From Glycine soja (lineage: Eukaryota; Streptophyta; Magnoliopsida; Fabales; Fabaceae), in contig NC_041018.1 of NCBI RefSeq assembly GCF_004193775.1, forward strand, positions 40,404,677 through 40,468,676: 64,000 nt of DNA. Reading direction: 5' to 3'. The position numbers and the translations under genes were made by a program. Below, piece after piece: positions 1-13,947 of this stretch (position 1 is the first letter of the stretch; every line of letters begins with the position of its first letter). The notes below the pieces were generated by a model that was given only the letters and a program-made list of their open reading frames with translations, ran no database searches and was not told the DNA's origin.

Positions 1-2550
1 ATATATCTAATAAGAATTCACCTTTGTTGTATCGTATTAATGAATAAGATAATGGGGAAAAATAATTCAATCTTATTAAATGTTATATGAAAAGAATCAT
101 ATTGACAATATATATAAATTAAATTCTATTGGTTTTCTTTTGTAATGATTTGTTCTGTTGAAGTTTATTAATCCCCGTTTTATTATAATATCATTTTTTG
201 CAGCAAGTGTATTACATATTTTTATTTTTTTATGTTTTTCAAAATTTTAAATTATTATTATTTTATATTTAAAACAATTAAAAATTAAAATTAAAATATT
301 TTTTTTACTTATCGTATATTTTATCGATCATAAGATACATATTTCCTACCATCTCATCATTTATCCTTTTATTTAGATGGGAAGGGGTAACATAAAGGAA
401 AAGAGAAAATTATAACATTTGAAATAAAGGATAAAGAAGGGAAAAGTTAATAATTTATTGAGTTTTGCTCTCTCTTATTTTTGTCTAATTTTAAGTCTTT
501 TCATCTTCATTCCCTCTTTAGTCAACTATCTTCATTCAATATGCCTTTTCTATTTTGAGGTAGAATCCAACATGATTTTAGTTATATATAAAAACAGGTA
601 CAGGTATATGTTTTAAACAGTTCAGCTGAGTTTTTATTTTATTTTATTTAATTCTTATTTCATGTCAACTTAGACTAGAGTTTTAGATTAAAATAAAAAC
701 CTTATGAAGAGAGAGCGTGTATAGTTACCGTCCATCTTTCTCTTATTTGCTTAATAAATAAATTGGAAAGGATATCTATCCAAAGGGGTGTTGAGTGTTG
801 ACAAAGACAACAACAACTAAGAGAAGGTTGCCAGTTGTTAATATAGTCAGATAACACGGATCTAACATTTACTACAAGTTGAATTAAATGTTTTTAATTT
901 ATAACTAAGTACATTTAAATCATATAATTGAATAATTATCTAAACTTATTTAGAAATATAATTCTATTGTAAATATGTACGGATATAATATAAGCATTTT
1001 CAATTGAACTGTTTTATTGTTATAGTATATAATATAATTAAAAATTTAGAATATGTACTCAAAGTAATCTTAATTATAAAATTTACATTCGAATGTATGT
1101 ATAGTGAGAAAAATTAGTTGTGAAAGTAAAACAAAATAAGCTCTTAATCTGTAAGAACATCCTCACCTAAATTCTTCATTTCAACAACCTACACAATACT
1201 CACACAGTACAACATTTTATAGTGTTCATTCCAGACACATTTTTTTTAAAGGAAAAAAAAAAGAAAAAACTAAATGATAGTGCCGTAAGTCTTGGAATTG
1301 GAATGCCCTAGTTCAAATTGGATCCGAAATGTATCTGCAAACGCGAGAAGCTAAATTCTTTACTTGACAACGCATGTGATTTGTGCAGCTTTTGCCTGAA
1401 AAAACACCAACCCATATACTTATTTATTTACTAAATCAACTGCAACACATTATCCACCGTAAAAAGTAACCAATCCCCACCAAAATCTCCTTTCTAATGG
1501 TGCTTAAAAGCATCATAACAGGAGGATAATCATTACTTTCAGTACACAAATTACACATACGCACAACATAACAATATGTTAAGTAGAAAACATGTTTAAA
1601 GCAGATGGTTGAGGTGAATAGTTATTAGTTAAAACACAAGAGTATCAACAATCAATTAATTAATGTGAGTGATATTAAATTCAATTTTTTAAGTAAGATT
1701 TTAAATTTAAATATTGTGAATGAGAAAAATATGATTAAAGAAAAAATTTTCACTAAAAATGAACAGATTTTTAAATAAAAATTAATCATCATAAAGCCAA
1801 TAAATATTTAATAATTTATATAATATGATAAAAAAAAAACAGACCCAGAATTTGGAGTTAAAAATTTAAGAAAGGGAAATATGCATGTCGATTCATGATG
1901 ACATAAGCTTTAGATTGGAGGCTTCCATGATATTGATTATTGAATCTGAGAAGCTAGCTGTGTCTTATTCTGCATCCATGGACCAGGTTGGAATTGGAAG
2001 CTCTTCTATCTATCTCTATTCTCTAGTCTTTTTCGCACAAGTCATTTCTTTCTACTTCCATTCACCATAACGAAACTGCAAGCTACTAGTACATACATAC
2101 ATGATTCATCTCTCTCACACTCTCTAATTTTCTCTCTCTGTCCCCTACCACTACACAAAACACTCATCCAATATAATATTCTTTTTATCTCAAGCGGTGG
2201 AACACTCTTCTCCACCAGTACCACCATCCATCTTCTTCTTCTTCTTCTGTCCACCATACATAGTATTTGGCTATTTGTATTATTTATCATGTTCATTGTG
2301 CAGTGAAAATTTGGAAGTGTTTTGAGTTTGGCATCTTCTGATGCTGCTTCATTTATAATTATTGTCATCAAGTTTCAGTCTCATTCTGGATCAGTGAGCT
2401 GATTCTCTTAATGTCAAGATAAAAAAACAACAACAAAGGTTTGATCTTTAATTACCCGAAGCAATTGATCACAGTTTCAATGAATTTGTCTATGAAATTT
2501 GACAATTGGGTATGAGTGGTAGTTTCAGATTTTTAGCATAGCTTGAAAAC
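1..2550. other. AT-rich intergenic DNA and leader of the DUF547 gene
   Basis: No convincing coding sequence is visible. Short open frames near 1885-2371 have no recognisable protein character and lie in a pyrimidine-rich, CTT-repeat stretch (about 2226-2250) typical of a plant promoter or 5' leader. The right-hand part probably contains the promoter and untranslated leader of the DUF547 gene that follows. Confidence 0.6.
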
Positions 2551-2601
2551 ATGAACAGAAGAAGTGTTAGGACTAGGAAAGCTCCAATTCCGATTCAGTA
2601 G
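2551..2601 (+). other. Possible 16-codon upstream ORF in the leader of the DUF547 gene
   Basis: An ATG at 2551 opens a 16-codon frame encoding MNRRSVRTRKAPIPIQ, closed by TAG at 2599-2601. It is basic and lies about 410 bp before the chosen start of the DUF547 protein. No good splice donor joins it in frame to the main ORF, because a TAG sits directly before the main ATG. It could be an upstream ORF or the relic of a former N-terminal exon. Low certainty. Confidence 0.35.
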
Positions 2602-3014
2602 CACATGAAAAAAAAGTAATTGAAGTTTGGTATAGTCAGAAGTCAGAAAAGGGTACATTCATGTCGTTTGTGTGTTTGAAAAACAGTTTGTACAGTAATA
2701 GCCCGAGCTCATTATTTTTATTATTAAAGTATCTGAGGAGAGTATCAGCTTTCTAATTCACAAACTCTGGCTTCAGTTTCAATGAGAGAAAAAAAAAGGT
2801 ATGGCACAGATCAGTTTATGGTGTTAAAGAAGGTGTATTAAGAAAAGGAAAAAAAAAAAGAGAGACTGTTTCATAATCCATGATTAGTGATTGAATCTGA
2901 ATTCCATTGTTTCCCCCTTTGTTAGCCTCTTTGATTTGATTTGATATTTGTTCTTGTATTTTATTTTGTTTCTTTGATGGATTCTAACTTGTTCTGCAAT
3001 GAATGAGAAGGTAG

Positions 3015-6000
3015 ATGATGCAGGGAAGCTTGAGAAATGCAAATAAAAGTGGAAAAGCTTCTAGCAGAGAAAGAAAATTGGCTTTGCAACAAGATGTAAT
3101 GCAATGGCACTGTTTCTTTTCCTTGTCCTCATTTGGGGTATTATGACTTTATGATCTATTATAGCTGGCATCTGAGCTGAATTCTCAAACTTTTCAGGTG
3201 GATAGGTTGAAGAAGCAGCTTAGGCATGAAGAGAACATTCATAGAGCATTGGAGAGGGCTTTCAACAGACCCTTGGGAGCTTTGCCTCGTCTTCCGCCTT
3301 ATCTCCCTCCCTATGTTAGTATATATGAATTTCTCTTAAGTCATTTTCTGAACACAAGTACTTTTGTCTGTTGCTAAGTTAGAAAGATATTAGAATTTAG
3401 AAATGAAATTTGAGTGTTGAAATTTGATGTTGAAAACTATAGATACTAGCCCTTCTGGCTGAAGTGGCAGTTCTAGAAGAGGAAATTGTTAGGCTTGAAG
3501 AGCAGGTTGTGCATTTCAGACAGGATTTGTACCAGGAAGCTGTCTACATGTCATCTTCTATGAGGAAATTGGAAAATTCAGTTTCAGCTCCTCCAAACAA
3601 GTCAAATCCAACATTAGATAGTCCCAAGTTGGATAAATTGAAGTCTCTTACCCAAACAGCTGGTAATTCAACAGCAACATCTGAAACTAAGCCTACCACA
3701 ACACTCACTGGTGAGAAACTCTATCATTATGTTTCATTGGTTCAGTTTAATTAATTTCTGCTTTAGATTTGAGCCTGCATTTCTTAAAGTTCAGTTTGTG
3801 CCAGAAAGAGACTTAGTCTCTTCCTCATGGTTTGTGCCTGTTGTTTTTGGCTTGCCAGAGGATAGACAAGGGAAAGAGAATCAATCATGTACTAATTCTT
3901 CCAAGAGCAGGCAGCAATCATCCAATCAAATGAACAAAACTCCAATTAAAAACATTGACAGTAAATCATTGAAGAAAAGGTTGGATCATCCAAAAAGAAA
4001 GGTGTGTCATGTCAATGTATAATCTAGAAGTAATTTTCAGTTGTGTGATATGGCTAGCATGTGAAAAATTGAAGAATTCTTTTTTAGTCAATAAATGTGA
4101 GCTTTCACAATGTGCAGCAAGAACCAAGGGTGAACAACCAGCAAATTGCAGATGTAAGAAATCATAGTCCACATAAAAATTCACCAGAAGCTCAGAGTCC
4201 AAATATAATTTCAGAAAATATTCTGAAGTGCTTATCAAACATTCTCTTGAGAATGAGTGCCGTGAAGAATCCAGGTTCTACATGTGACATGGCACCCTTG
4301 TGGGATCTAAAGCCTCAAAACTGTGATGAAGAAGCAGATTTTTGGGATCCATATGGCATCTGTTTGGAATTTGGGAAGAGGCATATTGGTCCATACAAGC
4401 AATTATGTGCAATTGATGCCAAATCTTTCAATCCAAAACGAACTGCAAATACTTTATTTTTACTACATCGGTTGAAGTATGTGAGATTGTTCTATTCAAA
4501 TTCAAATCATTTTTACTTTTCCATGACATTGATTTGTTGTTATTTGTGTAAATTAGAAGTTAAAGTATTTTGATTTTGGAAAATTTGCAGACTACTTTTT
4601 AGGAAAGTAGCCTCTGTCAACTTGGAAAACCTCAACCATCAGGAGAAGCTTGCATTCTGGATCAACATCTACAATTCGTGTATGATGAATGTATGTCAGT
4701 TATGTCCATTACAACAACATTTAGTATAATCTGTATCTAAACATTTTTTCCACACAATTTATTATAACTTTCCTCAATAATCAGAATAAAAAATCTTAAT
4801 TTGTGCGCCTAATTATCCTGTCAAACCATAATAATGATGGTATTTTAAGTTCTACTTTGCTTCAGGCATTCATAGAGAATGGCATACCAGAGAATCCTCA
4901 AATGGCTGTTGCACTAATGCGGAAGGTATGGACTACTAGAGTCGTTTGTTTCTTATGTATTGTGTTTGTTCTTTCAATTGAGTATAACATAGCATAAGTG
5001 TGCTCTCAATAATTCGTGTGGTTTTCTTGTTACTCAGGCAACAATAAATGTTGGTGGGCACGTGCTAAGTGCAACAACCATAGAGCATTTCATTTTAAGA
5101 CTTCCTTATCACTGGAAATTTGTAAGTCTTGTCCATTTCATCTCTTGCTTTTCTATGCATGAGAGAATAAAGAGTTAATTTAACCACTAAATTTCAAACA
5201 GACGTTTTCCAAGGGAACAAAAAATCATCAAATGACAGCAAGAAGCATATATGGACTGGAACTGTCAGAACCCCTTGTGACATTTGCTCTCTCTTCTGGA
5301 ACTTGGTCCTCTCCTGCTGTAAGTTGATGAGTAGTTTACATTGAATTATATAATCTTTCATAACCCCCACAGGTAAAGTGTTGTCCCCTTCATGATTTGC
5401 ATTTTGTCTCATTGCATTATTAAATAGTATTTGCAAATAGGTAAAATGTGTTTTAAGTCTCTCAGTTTTTAGTCAAAATTGGTTTTAGTCCCTATACTTT
5501 AAAAATGACGATTTTTTTTTTAGTATTTTTATAATTGGTGAATTTTGTCTCTATTTATAATACTAGGGTGAGGGATGAAATTCACCAATTATAAAAAAAT
5601 GAGCACCAAAATTATTGTTTTTAGAGTATAGGGACTAAAACCAATTTTGACAAAAAATTAAATGATCTAAAACACATTTTACTCTTAGAAAATAACAACC
5701 AAGTTGTTTTCCATTGCTTGGGGTTGGCTACATGCATCAAATAATGCCATAGTATTCTGTTGTAAATAATATCAAGATGTGAAAATCCTATCCCCGTTTT
5801 TATATATCTATTGATGGATTTGTCATGAACTATGCCAAACGCAGGTGAGAGTTTACACAGCATCCCAGGTTGAGAATGAACTAGAAGTGGCCAAAAGAGA
5901 GTACTTACAGGCAGCAATTGGATTTTCAACTTCAAAGTTTGCTATCCCAAAGCTGCTGGATTGGTATTTGCTGAACTTTGCAAAAGACTTGGAATCATTG

Positions 6001-6144
6001 CTGGATTGGATCTGTCTCCAGTTACCAAGTGAACTGGGGAAAGAAGCCATTAAATTCCTTGAGGAAAGAAAAACCGAGCCCTTATCACAATTTGTACAAA
6101 TTATGCCATATGAGTTCAGCTTTAGATACTTGATATGCACATAA
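3015..6144 (+). CDS. Leucine-zipper/DUF547 domain protein (ten coding exons)
   Basis: Spliced model: 3015-3095, 3198-3314, 3443-3710, 3859-4001, 4118-4476, 4591-4690, 4866-4925, 5038-5121, 5202-5318, 5845-6144, giving 542 aa with all phases consistent and GT-AG borders. The N-terminal third has the coiled-coil leucine zipper of the MIP1 ternary-complex-factor type (Lzipper-MIP1), with the conserved stretch [16 protein letters not shown] and an acidic helix [13 protein letters not shown] variable Ser/Asn/Lys-rich linker follows. From about residue 324 the DUF547 domain begins ([18 protein letters not shown] is diagnostic) and runs to about residue 440. A conserved C-terminal tail follows. An in-frame TAG immediately upstream supports the ATG at 3015. 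Family members are plant proteins of poorly known biochemical function. The last intron contains a MITE. Confidence 0.88.
5441..5682. mobile_element. Foldback MITE in the last intron of the DUF547 gene
   Basis: The left arm begins GTAAAATGTGTTTTAAG and the right arm ends as its near-exact reverse complement (CTAAAACACATTTTAC). Further inside, CAAAATTGGTTTTAGTCCC and its complement are also paired, so nearly the whole 242 bp can fold into one hairpin. No coding capacity. The superfamily is not assigned because no clear target-site duplication was identified. Confidence 0.75.
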
Positions 6145-9100
6145 TTTCACCCTCGTTTTCTGTACATTGCTTCATTGCAATTTTGTATACAACAGTAGAT
6201 CATACATATAAAAATGTACATGATCATCTGTTCTCTACTCCCTTTGGGAGAAATGTTCAGATTCCTTCTTAACTAAAGTGAATAAAACAATCATTGCATA
6301 ACCTATGGAATTTGAACTATGCAAGTGGCTCTATTTCTTATAAAATTCTCATTAAGTACTTAAAGGAAAATAAGAAGTTAAAATGACTTAAACTTCTCTT
6401 ACAAGTTAAAACAATCTATGTACTTTAATTTTTAATAAAAACCCTTTCATCTAACTTCTCTGATAATTAAGGCGCACACATTAATTTTAACTTACCAAAA
6501 ATGTTTCATACATTTTGTTTCGTCTTTTGTATTTCTATGAAGCTTTTCCACAAAACTTACTAGTCCGTACCAATTAAAACTTAAGCCAATGTACAAGCAT
6601 TATGATATCACTTAAAGGGCTTAAGGGGCCAAATTTTGGATGTTCTCTCCTCTTAAACTCTGATTATTTTGTGTGTATGTAAGCAAATTGAACTGTTGTT
6701 GCATTGACAGACAGAGAAATTTATGAGGGTCTATATTAAATGGCATGCATTACATGTCAATCAATGAACATCCAAAGCAGGACTGAAGCAAATTCTATGG
6801 ATATTGGCACACGTATTGCGGTCCATCTCATGGCATGTTATTTTTGGTGAGGCAGAAGAGGCATCTTCCAATTAATATACTAGATATACATTTAAAGTGG
6901 TCTAATTGCAGTTCCATTATGACATTCACCGCGCTTTCATTGCTTGCCAGCACCAAACAGCCTTTGCCGCATAAAAGATGAATTATTACAAAGTTTTTTT
7001 CTTTCTCAAGATATATTTCGCTGGTCCTTACTCCACAATCCACATGCTTAACATAGAAGCAGACCACTTTCTTTTTCTTGTTTGAAAAAATTTCGGCCAA
7101 GTTGTAGTAGTCATAAACCTAACCATAATTTTTAATCTGCTTCACACTGGTCCCCTCTGGTTTAAATGTATCAATTTAGTTTTGAACTAACTCGATAATT
7201 TCTTTCCATATTCTGTTTTCAATCTAACAACTCAATTTGTGGGTACTTTTGGGGTGTGTGTGTGTGTTGATATGTGGATCTATGTTTAAAATAAATAAGC
7301 AAAAGTATCAACCATATTTATGTCTCAAAGGGATGAGGTATCAAACATATCAATCATATTATGTAACCCATGACTGTGAGTGTGTATGGCTTCATTTTTT
7401 GCAAAATGTATGGTAAATAAGGTTCCGGAACTTCGAATTTAGATATAGCAATTTGGGAAGACTATGTAATGTAGAGGAGTAACAACAACACTTTATTAAA
7501 ATTTATTAAAAAGATATAAAACTTCCATACTCTGTCTTACCGTGTCATGTCTGCTGACATAGGGTTAGCTGATACTTATTCATCAGATATCATCATTGCT
7601 TCTTCTCCGGAAAAAAAGTTCATGACTTATAGGCCTTCTACCTTCATGTGGCATCTTGCTAATAATCTAGATTCATATCAAGATCTCTAAATAGAAAATC
7701 TAGGAAAAAATATTTAAATAAGCTATTAGATATGAGATATTGCCTTTCTTGAATTTTGAATTTTGAATTTTGAATTTAGAATAAGTTTTAGATGATGCTT
7801 TTATTTTTATTGCGGATTTTATCTTTTATATTTTGTCAATTAATTAATTTAAGATAAATATTATAGAAGATAGATTAGGTTGTTTAGATTTTCAGATTGT
7901 TTGTAAGCCTGTGTATAGGCATTCTCACTTTATGAATAATATTGACTATTTTTTTTCTCCACTGTTAATTTTTCTATTTTTCTCTAGGTTCTCCCTATTT
8001 TTATATTTTATTTTACTAAATATTTCCAACATAAACATAAAAAAGATTTTTTTTTCTTCATTGATTCAATTTTCAACCAATTTTTCAATAACAACCAAAA
8101 TACAAATAATTTATATTAATATAACGAAAATACATATTGATATAGATATCAGTCAATATATGCAAAAATATGTCCCTTTCATCAACAGACACGTATTAAA
8201 TGATAAATGTAATTCTTAATAGATTTTAACTATTTTAGCTAATGATAAAATGTGTATTCAAAAGAGTCTGTAAAAAAGTATATCATAACATTTCTCATGA
8301 AATGAATCTGGCTTGTAATGGAATGAGTAGATTAATATAATAACGATTAATGAGCTAAAATAATGACTTCAAAGCATTTTTTTTCTTATCAAGATAATAG
8401 TTGAACTATTAATTATGAGATGACATATATTCACACTTTTCTTATTGATTAATGATGCTGTGGTCTGCAAAAAATAAAAGAATCAGAGTAGGGAAATGAT
8501 AGGATAGTCCTAGAATCTTCAAATGTTGTTCCCGACTTGAATCTTCAATGGAGATGAGAGAATGAGAGAGTCTTAGATTGATTCCCGTGCAAGAATCCTA
8601 AAATAATGACTAAATCACAGTTTTATATTGGTAACAAAAATTGTCACGGACCAATGCAAATATGTTATCATTAAGCGATGACTTTTGCTAACGATTGGAG
8701 ATGGTAACAGGACGAGTTGAGGACGAGTTTGTCCATTTTCATCCCCATTTCCACAAAAAAGCATGTTTGAGTTGTTTATAAAAAGTTGAGGTGAAAAAAT
8801 AAACTCAATAGATTGAGAAGGGAAAAAAAAACATCTAACAAAAATATTGACACCTCGAGGCATAAGGTGTGAGGCCTAGGGTTGAGAGTTTGAAGAGTTC
8901 ATTTTTGTCTTAGCCATAGCCATAGCCAAAGCCAAAGCCAACTAACCAAGTCAGAACTCAGCGTGCGTTGCTTGCCAGACTGGGAATCTAAACTTTGTCT
9001 CATGCAGTTATGCTTAAGAAATGAAGAAGAAAAAAATAGCCTTGATTTCTGATATACATAAATATATATATATATACACACCGAATGGAGTAGTAAGTGG

Positions 9101-12100
9101 TCCTGATTTTGTCTTTTGCAACAGTGGATAACCCTGACCAGTGTCCACCACTACCATACCCTAATTGAAGTATTAAATGAAGCAAAGAATCATTCTCTCA
9201 CATTGTTGTGTTGGAATTTTGGAACTCATAAACAAACAAAAATATTGCTAAATAGAGACAATAGTCGATAGAATATGTTATAATTTCTTTTTTGTTACAA
9301 TATGTTATTATTAATGAGCTAAATTAAGATATTTATTCCAAAGAAATACTACATCATAATGCACATAGGCTTTGGTGGTTACATGCGATGGGTCCACTTG
9401 TGCAAAGGAGTAATGGCAGGTATAATACACTGCGCTACCTTTCTGCCACAAAGACTATTTAAGAATTCATTATGATCTACTTTCTTGTGCCACAGTATTT
9501 GCTGATGAATTTCGAGTTTACAACCTCTTTGTTACTTTAATTCACTTTGTTTTTCACTTTCATGGACTCTCAGTTTGCTCCCATTAATATTCAGAAAGAA
9601 AAAAGTTCTATCCCATTCATTAATCACATGAAAGAGTAACCATAGTCCATACATATCTTTTTCTACACAGTAATATTTTTTTATTTATCTTTTCGGTTAA
9701 CATTCACATTGACATTGATTAATCCATTGGTTCAGAGGCCATATCATAAGAAAAAAAGACTAACAATTAACACTATAACAAAAACTATCAACTTATTAGT
9801 TGATAAAAAAATAAAAGATAAAAAACTACCATATGGTACTAACTAAATTTATGTTTTTTTTTTCTTTTGTTTAAACATGAATGAAGTTTTTTTAGGAATT
9901 TTCACCAATAATTCAAACTGATTCAAAAAATTTTGATTTAATTTTTTGGATTGTTGGTGTTGAACCCAACCCAAATCAGTACATGAACTCTCCTGTCCAG
10001 TTGTACTATAAATTTTTTGGGTGGTTAATTCGTTGATTTGAAGTGGTTAGGCAAGTCTATATCCCAAAGAGTCATCAAATTAAAGCTCTGCAATGTTTTT
10101 ATCACATGCACGCACCGATGAAGGTGGATACAAAAATAGAGTTTTCATTATTTTTATATACAAAAGGATATTTTTGGTAATAAAAGTTTTAAAAAAGAGA
10201 AGCGTGTATCTAGTAGATTCGGAAGTATAAATAACAAAACCCAGACAGAATCGAAGAATATTGGAGTCACCTTCACTTTTTGGGCTAAACAGGAACCACA
10301 TTAACGGGCTTGGGCTCTTCCTTTACCTAGCACCGACTATTGCTTCCCCCACCTCCTGGATTTGCTTCCTATACCCTATAGGAAAGTCAAAACATCAAAT
10401 GAACAAAAATGCCCTTCATCACTCTTAAACTCATCATACACCCACAAGCAAACCTAGCGGCTAGCACCTTCTTTCCCTTTGCCAATTATGTGTTGAAGCC
10501 CCCCCCCCCCTCCCCCTCCTCTTTTTCTTCTTATCTTCTTTCTCCTTTTCCTTTTCCTTTTCCATTTGTGCAGCTTTGCCTAGCCACCATTGTCATTGAA
10601 GTAGAGGGCAACCACCAGGACAACTTGTCTCCATTGTACAAGACATTGTTTCAAGTAAGTTGTTATTGGTCATAGTTTTTTTCAATCACTTTTTTTGGCT
10701 GTTCGATTAACCAATCTAGAGGGTTAGGCCTTGTTCAGAATCATTGTTTCGTATGTACAATGGATATTCCAAGAATCTATTCCAAAATACTTGTTCTAGA
10801 ATATTACAAATGATATTTCAGAATACCTATTAAATCTAAGCCTAGTTCTTGCACCACTGGTGGCACTGATGATGATTGATTGTTTGTTGATCTGTCTTTT
10901 TATATATATATAATTTTGTTTGTGAAGGATAATTTATTTGTTTTTGTGAAACATACAAGTTTCAGTGTAATCTTTCAAGTTTCAACACTTTATAATTGAC
11001 TTTCATGTTATACTAGGTCGTGCATCAATTGACTGAGGGAAGAAGAGTAAGAGGAGGAAGTAGGAGCATTTTGGGGTGAAGGACTAAGTCATGAGAGAGG
11101 AAGTTATAAAGAAGGGTAATTGAGAGGTATTAAAAATCATCTGGGTGCAGGAAGCAAAGGCCGAGGCAATGATGGACTAGATTGGGAAAGCCCAATAACT
11201 TCCACAATACACACATGTGGCCCTATTTTGGATTAATAAATTATGAGTAAGTCCAACAATTGACTTTGACTTGAACGATTCCACGAAGCACAACTGCACA
11301 TGTAGTGATACTTTGTTTATATCATCATATAATAGACTACAGTATTAGTATCGTCGTTAGCTTTTATTGTTGTTACCCACCCTCTTCATTTTATATTTCA
11401 TGTAATGTGAATCATCTTTTTGTTGAGCTGTGTCACAAACTCCAAGTTGAAAAAACTCCCATGTTTTATTATGTTAATAATGAAAAATAAAAAGACTTTT
11501 TTCTTTTTAAAAAAATAGAAAAGAGTAATTTTTTTTACATTATTTAATATATGAAGATATATAACAATTTATATATATTTTGCTTAAGTCCGTTAAATAA
11601 AAACTATAGTAATAAAAATAAGTCTGAGAACTAATATTTTTTGTTTAGTACATGCAAACTCACTCGTTTTATAAAAAGTATTTTCTCTCTATAGTATTCT
11701 ACTATTTTACTTCCATCCGTGCTATTATTTTATTTTAGTTTTAGATTATGTTTGTTTTGTGCTCACTGCAAGTAACGCCTTAATTAATCTAGAAGCTTTC
11801 TTCTGCTGAACAAGTCTATAGAATTAACCACATGTTTGTAGAGGGAAACTAGCGATATTGTCAAAAGCAACACGCCACACAGCAACAACTGATGTATATG
11901 AAAATAATATGAAACTCTTACTTTTTTTAATAGTATCTTTTTGTTCATTTACTTTTTAATAGTATCTTTGATTCTCAACAAATAACTCATACAATTTTCA
12001 TTTTTGGTGTATATTGAATTATTGATCCAAGGTAATATGTCTATATATACAGTGCAAACAACATTTCTCCTTATTAATTAATTTATTAATGTCAACAAAT

Positions 12101-13720
12101 TAATCAAATTATATTGATCGAAAATAACTTAATATTTTATACCTTTATTTCCCTTGATTTTGTCTCCGGCGAACAAGGGAAGCATGCTCAACCTAACACC
12201 ACATATATGATCAGCTTTGTCACTGTCATGCGAGAAGGGAAAATAAATAGAAAAATTCGAAGGCGTACTTTGTTTTCTAAATGCAAATATATAGTTATAT
12301 CAGTCTATTTCAAGTATTTATTCATAATTAAAAAAATACTCATCATACATCCATATCTTTATATTTTTTATTATATATGACTGGGAATTTTACAATCCTC
12401 CTCCTCAATCATTATCCAAATTGCAAAAAACAAAAGACGGCCTTTTTAAAAAAATAAAATATATTTTGATTTTGTAATTATTTATAACTATTGTAATTCA
12501 TGTTGAATTGGCTAGTGTGCTTCTAGATTATAAGACACCCTTCTCCTTACCGTCACCTAAGATGATAGCAATCCGTGACTTTTTATTTAATAGCAGCTCG
12601 ATCCGAATTGATCAAGATAAGGTTACTCACGTAAATTAGACACAGATTTGCCTTAATAATCACCAATTGAATAAATAGTATCACACATCCACATACGTGT
12701 ACATAAATAATACATTAGAAATACCTTCGTCAAACCGCAATACACCAAAATCTTCTCGAAGCAATCAACTTAGATAAGGAAACGATATTAACATTTTTTT
12801 TTAATATTTTTAAATTATATTAAAATTTCATGCAAATCTCATAACTATATAAGTATATATAAAGGAGTTAAAATTAATATATGATTTTACCCAATGATAA
12901 TCAGTGCCAAAAAGTATAGTATTAACGTTTGTTTTTAAGTTTTCAAAAAATAATTATCAACTTCCCTGACAATATATTTTTCTACTAATTTTTTACTCAT
13001 TAAATGAAAACTGTTATGCCTTTTTTACATTTTAAAAATTTTAAATAAATTTTTAAATAAAGTATTAGTATAAGAATATAAAACAACACTATAATGAAAG
13101 TTTATTAAAAATATGTCAACAGCATATTATTTGATACTCTTTTTAAATTTTTTTTTGTCATGAACGACGTTTATTCTGCTGCCACACAAATTTTTATTCA
13201 ATAATATATAATTAAAAAAACTATAATATAGTAGTATTTTGCTAATATTCCTAAAATTTCATTCAACCTTTGAAATGTGCACATAAATTAATATAATGCA
13301 ATAGCCTTCTAATTTTTTTTATTTTTTTGAATAATTGCCCTCCAATTCAATCCCGTTGTCCCCACGTAAATTTCATACACGTACGTTAGAAATCAGTTTA
13401 GCTACAACTACAAGTTAAACCCCACTAAATAGATGCTTACCAAACCTAATTATAAAAATCACCCATGTGGGTCAACTACAATATTGGTTAATTATATTTT
13501 TTCTTCTCTACGCACGATTTCTATCACAGGCTAGCTAGCACCAAAAAGAGAGAATTTTCGTTTAAAGAAAACCAAACGGTATTAAAAGGCGGCATAATTA
13601 ACGTATTATCACACAACAAACGACCCACGCCATTGGTCAACAAAACAATCCCCCAACCCTTTTTCCCACATGATCCTTCTCTTCAGCTTCCTCTCTTGAG
13701 TCTTGACTATGACCACACAT
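6145..13720. other. Long AT-rich intergenic region
   Basis: It begins with the 3' untranslated region of the DUF547 gene. No supported gene was seen; the short open frames here lack family character. Visible simple repeats are a 7-nt unit GAATTTT repeated four times at 7751-7776 and hexamers AGCCAT/AGCCAA at about 8910-8941. There is also a C-homopolymer next to CTTTTC repeats at about 10500-10562. The moderately GC-richer stretch at 10540-10660 might be transcribed, but no ORF supports it. Confidence 0.55.
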
Positions 13721-13722
13721 GT

Positions 13723-13730
13723 TATATAAA
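13723..13730 (+). promoter_or_regulatory. TATA box of the DUF1645 gene
   Basis: TATATAAA lies about 217 bp upstream of the ATG at 13948, which implies a leader of roughly 190 bp. Upstream of it are TTGAC-core W-box-like motifs at about 13632-13640 (reverse, TGGTCAAC) and 13703-13707. Confidence 0.6.
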
Positions 13731-13947
13731 TACCCACATCTATCACACAAACCTTTTGCTACTAACCCAAGAAACAAAAAAATCACAAACCAAGCTTAAT
13801 TACCCAAGAGAGAAATTAAGAAGCTAGTTTGCTTGTTTTTCGGTGAACTCAGGGAGTCAGATAGATAATACTGATCCCTCGAGATATTGAGATTCATCTA
13901 AGAGATTAATATCATCCTACCCAACCACAAGCTTAGATTGAAACAAG

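Noticed and set aside
10409..10675. 88-codon frame with proline and phenylalanine tracts
   Set aside because: Driven by C-homopolymer and CTTTTC repeats; no domain.
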